Origin: Eremophila alpestris peregrina | Lineage: Eukaryota; Chordata; Aves; Passeriformes; Alaudidae | Direction: 5' to 3' | DNA length: 64,000 nt | NCBI GenBank assembly: GCA_009792885.1 | Contig: WMCF01000024.1 | Span: forward strand, 11,219,995-11,283,994 | Shown here: positions 25,416-38,410 of the stretch, in pieces | Position numbering within the stretch: the stretch's first letter is position 1 | How the letters are laid out: each line of letters opens with the position of its first letter | Made by a program: the position numbers and the translations under genes | The notes under the pieces: generated by a model | Databases searched by the model: none | Seen by the model: the letters and a program-made list of their open reading frames with translations, nothing else | Told to the model about the DNA's origin: nothing

Positions 25416-25675
25416 TTTATGTCATTACTAAAATAACGAACTTAAAATGGAAGAACCATCATAAAACTAAAAAAAAAACCCTACTGAATACTCTAACAGG
25501 AATATTTAAGATTTGGGGAGTGCTTATATTATATAATATATAATAATGATATAATCTACATAATATTATAATGGATCAAGTAAATATCACACAGCTCAAC
25601 AAATCTGTTTTAATTAAGANAAAAAAAAAAAAAAAAACACCAAACAAAAAACCAAAAAAACACCAACTCATTTAC
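25410..25675. repeat. AT-rich low-complexity stretch with an ambiguous base
   Basis: The interval holds A10 near 25470, a TATA-rich block at about 25527-25573 and an ambiguous base (N) at 25620, directly before A17 (25621-25637). AAC/AAAACC-type repeats then run to about 25672. The N marks a site the assembly could not resolve. Confidence 0.9.
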
Positions 25676-28600
25676 AGTTTGCATTGCAGTGAATCCTCCT
25701 TTGAGTGAGAGCACAAAGCAGTGTTACCAGCTGGAAAAATGCAGAAAAAACTGGTGAGGACCCATCCTAAAAATGAGTAAAGCTCCAAGTTGCTTTTTCT
25801 GGGATATTTTCTTTTCTTCTTCATCTACAGCTGAAATATTGTGGAAATGGAAAAAACTTTGCTGGTCTTCATTCAGTTGCACCAAAGAAACTAGCTACTG
25901 TGAAATGTGCACCCAGTATCTATTAGGTCCTCCCTTGATAACTTTGAAAACACTTCTCCTTTTTAAGCCCAAGTCCTGGAATCAGTAGCAATCTGCCACT
26001 ATTTGCAAATGCAGATTTGGTGTTACCTTGGAATTTGGGTGTTGCTGAATGAAAACAACACCATTTACATGGCTGTTAATTGAGAGGGAGAGAGATGGTG
26101 TTTTCACAGGTAAGTGATTTGAGAGCTTATCAACAGAAATAGATGTGGCTGTCTGGGAAGTCAGTCAGCTTCAGTCCTGAGGGTTGTGTGCCACCCCACC
26201 CTGAAACAGATGGGCCTGGCACACCAGGCAGGAAGGTCTGAATCCCTCGTTCTCTGCGCTCATCAGACAGGATTTACAGATCTGCTCTCTGATAGTGCAA
26301 TGTAACTTCAGGTTGGGGTTCTTGTTTTATTTTGTTTGCATTGGGTGTTTCTGAAACACAACACTTAACACCTTAAGTGTCTGTTGTGGAGGTTTGATTT
26401 TATTCTGAAGTCCTGTGCTGATTGCCGGAAGCAGAGTATTCTCAAAAGGGATATTTTCATCCATCTGCTCTTGTAGCTTTATTGATCCAGTCTGTCCTTC
26501 AACTAGCCTGGACATTATAACCCTTTGTGCATAATATTTCCTGACAGGTTATCAGCAGGTAGGAACCTGGGCTGTGCTTTGTAACTCTTGAACTTACTGA
26601 AAGTTATTAAATTTCGGATTTTTGAGGAAAAGCCACGATGTGCTGATGTTTTGCAGTGCAATATCAGAAGTTGTACTATAGTGTCCTTGGGCAGAAATGC
26701 AAAAGGGAGCTCTGCAATGGCTGGTAGCTCATCTCTTGGCCATAGGCAGCTGGACTGTCTGCAAGCAAACCCTGCTCTTGCTCTGTGAGCTCTCCTCCTG
26801 TGCAGAGGGTTTCAAACACCCCTGTGCTCACATTCATCTTGGTGGGCAGCCTCTGGGGCTGGGCTGAGGACATCATTTTCCCCTGAAGCACAGCAACCAT
26901 TGAAAAGCTGATTTAGGGCTGCAGGACTTGACCTGGTAACACAGACCTTGCCTTGGTGCTGCTGGAGAGTCTGGGGTGGCTGTGCCTGGGGTTTTCAATG
27001 AGGCAAACCAAGAAACAATCTTTCATAATCCTGCGGTCCTGGGGAATAAAGAAGTAGAGGTCTAAGCTGCCATTTCTCCCACCAGGACTCAATAGCTGAA
27101 GGTTATTTTGGGAAATGTTTCCATTTTATCACTGGAAATTTTTGCTTTTAGTGTTCCTTGCTGCCTGCCTTCCCTCAGCCCCTTCCCCAGCTGAGGACAG
27201 GCGCACACGAACAGCATCGTTCAGAAGAGCTTCACCAGAATTCATCAGAGCGAGGCTGAAGGTTTCTTTATTCTTTAAGGGTGCATTAATAAAACTGCTG
27301 TACACTTGGGTTTTTTAATACTATATGAATTATTCTGACAGCTAGTTTGCAAAGCCAACATATCAATCATTAAATTAAAAATGTAATAATATAAATTAGT
27401 GTGATTCAGGAGCTGTAGAACATGTGGAACAATACGCTCTCTGTTTGGAAACAAATACAAATCCTTCAAATGAGAAAATATAGCAAGCAGGGAGATGCAA
27501 AAAATTGCAGTGGATTTATCCAGCACTCCATAAAACCAACGGTTTCCATGTATCAGATAGCACTCTTGTTTTGTCCAGATCCCTATTATCCTTTCTGCAA
27601 ATATCACAGCAATCTTTAATGATCAACCATAATGTTTGTTTGCAGGGAGAGGTGTCATTTGTGAATTGCCTGACACGGTGCTTACATCTGGGGACGAGGC
27701 AGCAGCACAGAAAAATCAAAGCACATCTCCCCACAATTACTGCCTTTGTTTGCTTGACAGAAGATGCAAACAAAATACTTTGCTAAAAAGTCCATGTTGC
27801 TAACTCACCACTTCATGAAGTACTGCATTACACAGGTTGCATCAGTGCTCTGAACCTAATCTAGCTGGCTCGGGTGGTTCCTTGTGCTCTGGGGAGAGAT
27901 ATTCTATCTGGTCCATTTATGTGAGCAGACAGAAATTATTTTGCCCTTAATAAATGTGAGGCATTAGATGAAGTATGCAGGACAGCTTGCTTTTTCACTT
28001 CCTTGAGCAGAAAGTTCTTTTTAAGCATCTTTTTTCCTTCCTCTGCTGATTCTGTGAAAACTCTCTGGCTGTGAATAACATGTTGGATGTTTGAAGTAGT
28101 CCAGTGAATGTGAGATAATGAAGCTGTGGCTAAGGTGCAGGACATTTTCAATGGCAAGTCTTTGCCCGTGGATTTCTCCCCTTTCTGAATTCTATTTCAG
28201 CCAAGCTGCTTAAAAGCAGCTTGCCTCCTCTGCAGATAAAGCCCTGCCATGCATAGCTGGGCCTGATGTGCTTACCCAGGGCAGTGTGCTCACCCAGAGC
28301 AGCGTCCCAGCCCTCCCAGAGTCAGCCCTGGTGCCTGGCAGCAATAATCCTGTGGGAGCAGCAAAGTCTGGAGCAGTCCTGGCTCCCTGGGGCTGGAAGT
28401 GCCAGCAGCCTTCAGCCACCCTTTTGAATCCATGCTCATCAGTGAAATTCCTGCCTCAGTTCTATCACGCAAGCACAGTCAAGAGTGCCAGCAGAGGAAA
28501 ACAGGCTTAAAAAAATATATTCACAGCCAGGACAACATGTTAATGACCCATTACAGGCTTAGCAGCTGCCTGACACCAGGAATCACCGTGGGCCTGACCT

Positions 28601-29368
28601 GTGCAGGTCCAGCTGCGTGTGCAACCTTATGAACTCGTTAAAAATAGCTGCAGCCTCAAGATATGAGATGCAAGTTATTATTGAGGCTTTCTACTAAACA
28701 CAGATTTAAAATCCCTGGGTGTTTCTCAGCTCTGGTCCTTTCAGGGCTGTGATTTTGATGCTGCCAGTGAGGATTGCAGAGGTAAAAGCGGTTTGTTCTT
28801 GTTTGCTCCTTATCTGTGCTCTATAAAATGCATGAAATATCACAGTGGTGGAATAAAGGCAATAATCGTTTCTAATAATGAAACTGTTCTGAAAGGCAAG
28901 ACCTAGATTTCTTACCGAGATAGTGTGCTGAAGTATTTGCATAGTAACCGGGCTATAATTACAGATTCATCTCCTTTATGTCTCTTAGCTCTCAGGCTTA
29001 AGTAACCAGATCTTTGGAGCAGTGGCTCTTTTCCCTGGGAGGCTGTGTGTCAGGCAGCATATGCTGAGCCTGTGTGCACTGGTACTCTGACTGTGAGTAA
29101 TGAGTGTTGATAAACTGTTTACTGAAGCTGGCTGAAATTCAACATTTGTGCATTGTGGGGTTTTTGATAGTTCAGAAGCATTTCCACTTTCAAGTAGTGT
29201 AATACGTGTTTGGGATTCTTCAGAAATTTTAATTTCTGAGATAAAAACTGGCTTCATTTTGTTTTTCTTTAATTTGGCAGTTTTGATCCTGGCATTTTTT
29301 ATTGCGTTTAAATTTCAATAGTTTTATGAGACAGCAGTGGCCATGGAAAAATATACAACACAAAAGTG

Positions 29369-29392
29369 TTTTTTGTTTTTTTTTTTTTTTTT
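29369..29392. repeat. Poly-T run with one G
   Basis: Twenty-three T with a single G at 29375. No tail-bearing element was recognised on either strand. Confidence 0.9.
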
Positions 29393-31036
29393 ATCATTAA
29401 CATCAGCAGTCACTTGCACATGTCTGATAAAATCTCTTTTCCTGATGGGTGTAGGATACAGCCCTGAGATACAAAAAGCTGAGTGCTGTGGGGTACTGAC
29501 AGTCTCACACTTGCAATACAGAAAATGCCAAGCAATGCTACTGCACAAATATTTTTAGTTTCTTCTTCTTGGTGAACTGGTAAATTTTAGTCTTGATGGA
29601 AAGAATCCCTTAACTTTGGGCTATACAAAATTCTGGGTAAAAGGAGTTAGGCAAAAAAGTCTTTGCCTCAACTTTGCATCTGGAGTTGCTCCTCAAGAAA
29701 GGAAGGCTGACTGAGAGCTGCAAATCCCAGAAGATGAGATTGTTTGGGGATTTTTATGTACAAGACTGTTGGCAGCCTCTGTGTCACTAACTTTATTCTC
29801 CCAGAGAAACCAACCTTCAAAGCTCAGATATTTTTCCTACTCTCCAAAGAGATTGCTCAGAAAAAGGAAGAGTGTGTAAACATGAGAGGCAGAAATTCTG
29901 TGTCAAGGTGACTGTGAGGGTCATTGTTTCCTTTTAGGCATGTGCCAGGCCACACAAACCCTCTCTGGAGAGTTCAAGAGCATTTTTATTTCCTCCTTAT
30001 AGTCTGAAGGTGTTTGTGCATTTGTGCAGAACTTGGTTACAAGGGGGGCTCTCTATCCCATTGTACTCTCTCTGCCTGTTCATGGTTTAAGATACTCCTA
30101 GATTTAGTTGCGTCATACACCTCAGAAGTTTGCATTTCATTAGTTTATACAAACTCATTATTACCACAGTAGTAAAGGTGGAATTCTCTTGCCCTTCTCT
30201 GTCATGAGAAAACACTTTTCTTTCATTCTCCTTGAGCCTGTTCCCAGGGCAAACCTTCTCACCCAACAGTGCCTGCTCTGTAATCGATTGCTGCTCACTC
30301 CTGCCTGTCACAGGCTGGACTTGTCACAGGTGAACTGAGATGATCCTGGCAGGTCTCAGATACTCTGTCTGCTCCCCTCCTGCAGCAGGGCTGATCCTCT
30401 GATCTGCTGTGGTTGTTGTATTGCAGCTCCAAAATTGAATCCATCTTTGTGGTATTTTCCTCACCACAGATTTTGTGGTAGCAGCTTTGATTCCATCTCC
30501 TCTGCTGCAAGACAGAATCCACTGCTGGAAAGTAACAAAACAACTAACCAGCCTTTCTTTGAAGGAAGATTTTAAATAAGGGTGATTCTCAGAATATCAT
30601 AACTAATGCAGGACCAATAAACTGAGATGTTCAATGGATATATGTTCTTGGAATTTGGCATGAAGCAGATGGATGCACCTATTCAGTCTGTAGTGGCAGA
30701 AAAAGGTTTGTCATTTGTAACAAAGGAGAATGGGAAAAATATGTTGAATTTCACAAGAATATTTTTTAAAATTTGAGAGATTTTCAGAATCACTAATTAA
30801 ATGGTGTTGAAAACCAAAGAAATGTCACAGAATCTGAAATAACATATATACTGTTTCTTACTTTAAAGAGGTAAGGAAGAATGACCAGGAAGCTGTAGGC
30901 AAATTGGCCTGATATTGATTCTGTGTAAAATAACAAAACACTTGATTCAGGAGTTCATCAGCAAGGCTTGGCAGCTAAAAATTTCATCAACAGTTACTTG
31001 GAAAATACAGACTTTGTCAGACAGACAATTAGTATC

Positions 31037-31050
31037 TTTTTTTTTTTTTT
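31037..31050. repeat. Poly-T run (T14)
   Basis: Simple homopolymer with no associated element. Confidence 0.9.
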
Positions 31051-31460
31051 CTTAAAGTGGTTTATGGGCAGGTTGATAAAGTCAGATTAACTGACGTGCG
31101 CTTGGGCTTCAGAACTTAATACTACATGACATTTGGACTAGAAGCTTGGATTTAGCAGTGTGTCTTTTAAAAACTGAGTCATTGGTAGATATGAAAATAT
31201 GGTTGTGAAGAGCGAGAGGTCAGTGAGCAGCGCTCTTTCTGGAGGGCCATTGTGGGGCTGAGCTGCAGTCTAGCATTTAACATTATTTTCAGTGAATTTA
31301 TTTGTCTATATATATTTTTTTGCAGAGCTTGCAGGCTTTAAAAATATTGGCAGAGTAGTAACAAAAGAAAAGACAAGTTGCTTTTATTAAGCTCTTCGGG
31401 TTTGTTAATCAGTTGGTCTGCCTGTAAGAAAACCAGTGCAAGGTAACTTGTGTGGGAACA

Positions 31461-31490
31461 GCAAGTGTAAATTCAGCAAGTGTAGATTCA
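31461..31490. repeat. 15-bp tandem duplication
   Basis: Two adjacent copies of GCAAGTGTAAATTCA differ by one base (A to G in the second copy). The length and near identity suggest a small local slippage or patch duplication. Confidence 0.9.
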
Positions 31491-32404
31491 TGGTTTTGTT
31501 AATTTGCTCAGCTGAGGTTTAGGAGGCTGGCAGAAAAAAAACCCTCAATATGAGCTCTCAGAACAATGCTGTGGCTGAAAGGGAACCAGATCTTTTAAGA
31601 CAAATGAAGAAAATCTATAAACCATAAGTGGGAAAGGGAGCCTTGGGTACAGCCTTACCAAGGCTGTCACTAGAATGTCTGTGCCTACTTCTGGTGTCAG
31701 AGCTTCAAAGGGATGCAGACATAGTAAGAAGACTATAAATGAGTTAGAAATGTTCCTGGGATTGGAAGGGAAGTTTCTGTTTAGATTATCATTCAGAAGA
31801 GGGTGAGATTACATGGCTGTCAGCTGGAAGTAGATAAGCAAAGGAGGTGGCAGAGGGATAAGAAGGAGATGGACCTGTGCCTGGACATTGCAAGTGTGCT
31901 TGGAGCAGGTTCTCTTTATATCATACTCATATGGTTCCTGCAGACTGACTGCCACATTTAGACTGAACACATTTGATTCCACTATTTTCTGATTATTGGA
32001 CCTTGTGAGGATTTTGTCTTTTTTTCAGCATGGGTAGACTCCATCTGTTGGGACCATGTTGACTTTGTAGGCTCAAGGCTTGGTCTCTCCTTTACTTATT
32101 GAGTATCATTTAAGTAAATTTAGAGCTGAAATATTCTTCATTTCTGAAGACGGTGGACTGGACAAAATTGACTGACCTGAAATGCATTGAAAAGCAAACA
32201 AAACACAAGGAATAGCATGTGGTTTTGTGGAGGCTCAGCTTCTGTAAAACCCAGAAAGATCAGCCCAGGTAATGGACCACGGGGACCTGAATGTGTGCAA
32301 ACTGCATCACTTGGCAGCACTAAAAATGGATGCATTTTTGCAGTTCAGGTTGAATCATCTGGATCCCTCCCTGTGGTAAAGACATTAACTTTTATGCTCT
32401 TGTG

Positions 32405-33205
32405 TTTCAGATTTTGTGTAACATGAAAGGTCAGACCAGACATTTTCAAAAGTCCTTTCTGGCTGAATTTGTCTCTGAGCTTGGCGAGCCTTTGAACGAT
32501 GTGGAAGTTACAAATAACCCGGCAGACCTTGAACCTGTTTCTTATTTACATAGCAAGGAATTCAATATAAAAGCGAATAGGTTTGAACAAGATTAAATAA
32601 ACCCTTTCCCTAATACACCAGCCACATGGCTCAGTGCCATTGCAGGCTCCTCCAGGTAGCCCCAAAGCAGCTGAGTATCTGCAGGGCTGGGAACTCAGAG
32701 CTCCCTCTGAGCTGAGGGATCCCAGGGCACAGAGAATTTTGGGATGGACCATGTCTGCTCCAGGCTGGGGTGAGATGCTGATGCTCTCACCTTGTACCTG
32801 AGGACGTCAGAGCAGCTGGGCTGTGTCAGTAGAGCCTTCTTGACCTGATTAGGGGAAGGGGGGAGCAGTAAGAAAAAATATTTCAACACCAGAACAAAAC
32901 TGATGCAAGACAGGTTCATCAGCCATTTTTCTGTGGTGTAAAAGATACTTAGCTGATTTTTATGTTATTGAGGGAGAAGCATGAATAAAGGATGGATTTA
33001 TTGCATGTATGCAGTAGCCAGCCTGTAGAGCTTTCAGTGCTTTGTGCCAGAAATGCACTTTCAAAAACCTCTCAGTAGGAACATAGACAATAGGCTACTA
33101 AAATGGGTAAGTACTGTGCATTTCCAAAACAGTACTCAGCTTAAAGAATGCATGTATTTAGCTGATAGAATACAACAGTTCCAGGGGATAAGTAAATAAT
33201 AATTT
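32405..33205. other. Non-coding DNA with a weak exon-like stretch
   Basis: At 32405-32410 a TTTCAG acceptor word opens onto a frame ending at a TAA (32594-32596), with an AATAAA overlapping the stop. Four CpGs within about 120 bp are unusual locally. The translated segment of about 61 residues has no recognisable family, and the stop overlapping a poly-A signal is atypical, so it is not called a gene. The rest (32600-33205) is unique-looking sequence. Confidence 0.3.
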
Positions 33206-33208
33206 TTT

Positions 33209-33235
33209 GGGGGGTGGAGGTTAGGGAGGGTGGGG
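33209..33235 (+). other. G-rich tract, near-canonical G-quadruplex
   Basis: G-runs of 6, 3, 3 and 4 (33209-33214, 33224-33226, 33228-33230, 33232-33235). The first loop is 9 nt and the other two are 1 nt. It just misses the 1-7 nt loop rule but would probably score well for G-richness. Confidence 0.55.
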
Positions 33236-33239
33236 ACCA

Positions 33240-36200
33240 AATACAGAAACAAACTAAATATAGTGGTTACTTATATTAATAACTGAACTTGTGATAACAC
33301 AGTGCTGTTAATGTGCCTCAACACAAGTTTAATACTACAATAAAATGGTTATTCAGACAAACCCCTGCATTTTAACATTAAGGACAATGGATAAAACCCA
33401 CAAAGCCAGACATTTTAGAGAGATGGCAGGGAGGCTGTAATTAGCTCCATGCAGGCAGTGCAGCAAAACAACGTGCAATAAGGTAGCATTTTTTATCGTT
33501 ATCTTGCTTCCATCAAATACATTAAAATTTTAGGAGTATCAGAACATGCTAATGAACTAGGATATACTCTAAACTCTAAATTTGACTTTATTTCCATTTG
33601 TAGTTAAATCTGAACTGGAAGGATCATAGGTTTTCACGGGTTTTTTTGAAGTACAACAGATATCCTCTTTATACTTTCTTCTGTGCATTTTATTTCCCTT
33701 TTTGATGTATCTAGGGAAGATGACAAGATTAAATCCCCCTCACTGAAAGGATTTCATTGTGAATGTATTTAATTACTTCTTCCTAACTGGCCCATGTGTG
33801 CAGCTTTTCACAGCCAGGATGAAGCCATTTCAAAATGGAGCATGCTGAAGCTTCCATCTCTGGCAGAACTGAGCCAGATTACAAACAGCTCACCATGCAA
33901 ACACAGATCAAAAAATTCTCCATGCACAGCCCAAATATTTGTCTCTTAGGTTAGATCGTGCATTTTCCTTTTTTCCATGTGTGTTTGTAAAACTGAGAAA
34001 GGGACCAGCAAATGCCAGTTGCTAGGATCTGTCAGATCTTGTGTCAACACCTGTTTCCTCAGGAGAAAAAACTCAGCCACTGTAATTAGAAGCTTGGAAA
34101 TTAAATATTTGCAAAGCAGTCCACTCCTACTGTTTAATTGAGAAAAGAATTCCGATCTGCAGCAACATGCCAGAGCCCTGCTCATTAGATTGTGATGCCT
34201 CCATGTGATTTGTCTTGGTTGGTCTAGTACTTCTTTAAAGCATTTTTCCCTTAAACACAATTGTGAGATCAGCTAATTTTTATCTTTCCATATTCTCATT
34301 TCTCACAGAGAGCAGAACACATAGTCTATGACTGGGGACCAGAGAGGTGGAATATAAAAAGGGTCCCTCTACAGCAGTTTTTTATGGAGGATTATATCCC
34401 AACATTCTACAAGCAAATATGGTTAGTTCTTGAGGTCAGGCATCTGTGACTTAACTCACATTGCTGCTGGTGTTTATGTGGTTTCTTCCAGCATTTGCTC
34501 ACTTGGCCTCTTTGTGATCTGTAAATGTTCACTGTGCAACACAGGACAACCTGAAATGTTGTGTACTTGTATCTCACTCTTCCTTCGTGGCCCTCAAGTT
34601 GTTCTCTGTAAACAGATATGTGTTATTTATGTGTTTCTGCAGATATAAACACAAGCTGGTGTTGGTAACTACACCCTGATTCTCTGGGTGGCTTTCTGAA
34701 CCTGGGGACAGACAAGGCACTGGCACAAGCCCAGAAGAGAAAACGCCCCTTGTTCTCGGGGAGACTGAGCCCAGCATGTGTTACAGGCTCAGAATTGTGC
34801 TGGGAGAGTCCCAGCCCCAGGTAGGGGCTCAGCCCCTGAGGGCAGGCTCAGAGGTAAAGGGTGTGACTGCCAGGAGCTCTGCACTCCTGACAGAGCATCC
34901 CCTCTGTCACCAGGGCTGCTGGTCACTGTCCCAGCCACAGCTACCCACAGTGACACTTGGACTGAGACAGAACACCCCTGTGCTCGATCCCATTAGTAAG
35001 TGTCTGAGTTTTGAAACCTAGGGTTTTGATTTATGTCTTATTTGGCTTTATTTCCCCTCTACAGGACTAGGCTTGGGTGCTTCCTTTTGCTGTGGTATAG
35101 AGAAGTAGGCAGATGCTGCTTTCCTTCATGTGCAAATCTCCCCAGTGCTGAAAACTCTGTAAATAAACAGCTCTGAGTTTCCAGAAGCAGTTAATGTTTG
35201 TGCAGCTCCCCTGCTGCTAAAGGCAGTGAGAGTCTTACCATAGACCAGGACATGATGGTGATCCTTCTGCAGAGAAATTCAGTCATAGTTTGGAATACGT
35301 TCTGGGTTTTTTTTTTTTCAAGATCTGTAAACTGTATTAGAATTGTGAAATTCCCTTTTTTTAAATCTCCATGACCTGTCTTCAGCCTTTTCAAGTTACA
35401 GAGATAATAATTATTTGTTACTCAATGATAATAACACTGTTAAATGATTAATAAGTAAGATTTTATTTCTTTTGCCCTCAGCAAGTCATATTTTAAGGTT
35501 GTATCTGCTTGTGATTTTGCACTTGTGCCCGTGTACAGAGGCCATGCCATGCCGTAGTTCTCAGCAGTTAGTGGATCACTGATTTCCAATAGAAATAGTG
35601 TTCTGTAATGTCTTTTATAGGGGATTGTAATCTTCCTTTTAAGAGTTGATTTTTTCCTTCCAGGTATGTCTGTGCAGTTCTTACCTAAGTGAGCATCAAT
35701 GTCTAACTTCCTTTGGAGTCCTGCACCACTGCCCCCACTTACCTTTTCAGCAGAACCTTTTCAGAGCATGGGCACAGGAGCAGGGTCTGGAGACTTCTAA
35801 TCAGAATAAATTAAGGGCGGCCCTGATGAGCACAGTCAGCTCAGCTGCTCTTGTATTATGTTCCCCCTTTTTATTTCTCAAAGGAACTGAGACTATTTGA
35901 ATTAAAATGCTCCAAATAGTTCATGTATAAACTCAAGAATAGAGTCTGCAATGGTCAGCTTTGCATCAGCTGCTTGAAATCTGTGGCCAACAGTGTGGAT
36001 GTGGCAGGGTGGGAAGCTACCAAAGCAATGGGATGCTGCTGAAGCCTGGGAGCCTTGAAGGGCAGCTCACTCTGAAATATATTTTTTGATTTATTTTTAA
36101 TGAAAACTGGATTAAGCTGGGATTTTTTTTTCTCAACTTGTGTTAAAAATAAAATAAAGCTCAGCAAAGTTAGCAGCTATAATTTGTGCAAAATCTACAG

Positions 36201-36380
36201 AGGAGATTGATTCCTTTTGTCCTCTAGTAAGAAGCCAGTTTTTCATCAAGTTGCAGAAGTTTCAAACTCCCCCAGAGAACAGGGAGACGTAGAGGATGGA
36301 TAAGGAGCTGCTGTCCTCAAATGTGATAGACCAGGCAAATAAATGCTCTGGGACAGCCCTGCACTTCACTGCAATCTGAG
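33240..36380. other. Non-coding DNA, no gene seen
   Basis: Unique-looking sequence. A plus frame at 34776-34995 ends near a GTAAGTGTC donor-like word, but it has no credible acceptor, no domain and lies in a GC-rich patch, so it is not called an exon. Confidence 0.6.
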
Positions 36381-36382
36381 CT

Positions 36383-36695
36383 AATCACAGAATCCCAGCA
36401 TGGCCTGGGCTGGAAGGGACCTTAAAGATCCTCTTGTTCTATCCCCTGCCATGGCAGGGACACCTCCCACTATCCCAGGTTGCTCCGGCCTGGCCTTGGA
36501 CACTTCCATGGATCCAGGGGCAGCCACAGTTTCTCTGGGCACCCTGTGCCAGGGCCTCCCCACCCTCACAGGGAACAATTCTTGCCCAATATCCCATCTA
36601 ACCCTGCTCTCTGGCAGTGGGAAGCCAATCCCCATGTCCTGTCCCTCCATGCCCCAGTCAGATGTCCCTCTCCAGCCCTCCTGCAGTGGACCAGG
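36383..36695 (-). mobile_element. CR1 LINE fragment, 3' end
   Basis: The left edge reads TCACAGAATCCCAGCATGG, then GGCTGGAAGGGACCTTAAAG, GGCAGGGACACCTCCCACTA, CAGGTTGCTC, CTGGCCTTGGACACTTCCA and ACCCTGTGCCAGGGCCTC. This is the reverse complement of the avian CR1 3' end, so the element lies on the minus strand with its 3' terminus at 36383. Only about 300 bp survives, in keeping with the 5' truncation usual in CR1 retroposition. It is the least diverged copy here. A few internal deletions are visible, for example between the CAGGTTGCTC word and the CTGGCCTTGG word. Open frames inside it are shadows, not reverse transcriptase, because that domain lies further 5' and is absent. Confidence 0.93.
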
Positions 36696-38310
36696 GGAGG
36701 TTTCTGTGATGATGAGCACTATAAGGGAGCCTCGTGCTACCCCAAAGTCAGGCAGAGAGGCTGAGCCAGCAGCAAACCTCTGCACTCCCTCATGGTCCTG
36801 TGGCCTGACATCACTGGGGTCAGTTTGATCTAATTCTTGTCTATTCTCTGAGGTGATGTTTATCAGGTACCTGAGTTCCAGATCTCACAAACAGCACAGT
36901 TCCTCTGCCCAGGATTTTACAGTTCCTGGTACAGCTTTGGGCAGGTTCCCATATGCCTTGTTGTTTTTGTTCCTTGAGGCCAGACCCAACCCCAGACACT
37001 TGCATCTCTATTTAGTGCAGAATGCCAGCTGAAGGGCTGTAATTCCACAGCTCCAGGCTTCCCATGATTAAGTCACTGAGCCATTGTGCCTGCTGAATGG
37101 AAGTGTCTGCAAGGTAATGGCAAACCCAATTCCAGCCAGTTCGTGCTTCTAATTATGACCGGCTGGTGTTTGCAGGGCTCCTGCCAGCAAAGGCATCCAA
37201 AGCCTACAAATGGAGCTCTATCAGAGCACATTTGGCTTCAACTAGCTGTCAGTTAGGAGGAGAACAATGGATTCCAGATATCTTCTTGTGCTTGTGTGTA
37301 CAACTCTGTGTTCACTTCTATTTTTCCTTCCCCAAGCTCCCCCTGTATTGTGCTGGTTCCGAAGTATTTTGGAGGTGAAGTTCCCCAAACACCTCCTTTT
37401 TTTGGCAAAGCATGCCATGCTTGTAGTGCTTTAGCTCAGACAAGTCTCTTCCATCACCAAGTTAGTCTGGTTATCTCTCCCCCAAAGTAAATTTGATAAT
37501 ACATTGATTTTAGAGGACTTATATATGGAGAAAATAAATGTACAGCTTGTCTGAAAGAAGTGATTTAGCAGTGGAGCTGTATCAGTGCTGCTGTACTGCT
37601 GCAGTCCTGTGTATAATTTCCCATGTGGATGTTTTTAATCAGGAATGAATGTGACCTACCTAGTAAAAGGCTATCTTATACCAAAATAAACGTCATGGAT
37701 ATCTCATAAAAGATCCACTCCACATCTCTCTCCCATCTGTAACTTTTTTAGCTGAAGAAATCAGCACCCTGTGTCAGCCTCAGCTCCCCAGTGCTGCTGT
37801 GTGGGTGGGGGCAGCTGCTCCCTGATTTCTCTGCTGTTCATTTTCTAATGAGTTTTATTAAGATAAATTTGATCAGCATACACATTTTAAATTGCAATTT
37901 AAACTTGCAAAACTCTGACTGACAGAGGGGCAGGGTTAAGTGTTTGGGGGCAGAAGGGTTGGGTTTCAGCAGGCCAGTTTAGCACTCAGAGCAGTTCTGA
38001 GCTCTGGCTGTAGAGACAAGAAAGAGCCACACCCTGAAATGTTCGCCAAGGCCTATGGAATTAAGTGAACTGAAAAGAAACTTTGTTCCTTTGGGATTAT
38101 CAGGTACTCCATATTTAAAAAAAAATAAAATTTAAAAAGTCTTAAAAATCTGTGTGCTAGAACCTACAAAACAGCTTTTCATCCCATCCCACTGAAAATG
38201 AAGTGTCAAAATGAAATGCCTCTTCATCAGTATTAATCTGCAACTTAGAGCTGAATTATAGTCTAAAATTTATGAGGCAGATTTTGGCCCTATCAGCTGA
38301 TGGAGAGAGG

Positions 38311-38346
38311 AGTGAGTGTTCACTTGCCAGAAGAGTGAGTGTTCAC
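38311..38346. repeat. 13-bp direct repeat with 10-bp spacer
   Basis: AGTGAGTGTTCAC occurs at 38311-38323 and again at 38334-38346. The flanking bases are also similar, suggesting an old local duplication. Confidence 0.9.
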
Positions 38347-38386
38347 AGTTGTTTTCTCTGTGGATTTATTCAGTACCATTTGCCAT

Positions 38387-38410
38387 GAATTAATGATCAA
38401 TTGTTAATTC
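38387..38410. promoter_or_regulatory. Palindromic ATTA cluster
   Basis: GAATTAA at 38387-38393 and TTAATTC at 38404-38410 are perfect inverted copies around a 10-bp centre, TGATCAATTG. The arrangement places two TAAT cores in mirror orientation, which would suit a homeodomain dimer. Sites like this also arise by chance in AT-rich DNA. Confidence 0.3.

Larger units (their letters stand above)
25680..32400. other. Non-coding DNA, no gene seen
   Basis: Ordinary AT-rich sequence. A textbook donor word, CAGGTAAGTG, occurs near 26107-26116, but the frame upstream closes within about ten codons and no acceptor pairs with it. A T-rich run lies at 29369-29392 and T14 at 31037-31050. GC-rich patches at 28260-28420 and 26740-26880 contain frames of about 65-80 codons without recognisable domains. 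Confidence 0.65.

Noticed and set aside
26107..26116. Near-perfect donor CAGGTAAGTG preceded by a short ATG frame
   Set aside because: The upstream frame is closed by a TAA within about ten codons and no supporting promoter or acceptor is visible.
36383..36830. Frames of 94-142 codons on both strands as a gene
   Set aside because: They lie within and next to the CR1 3' region, which is non-coding in the element itself.
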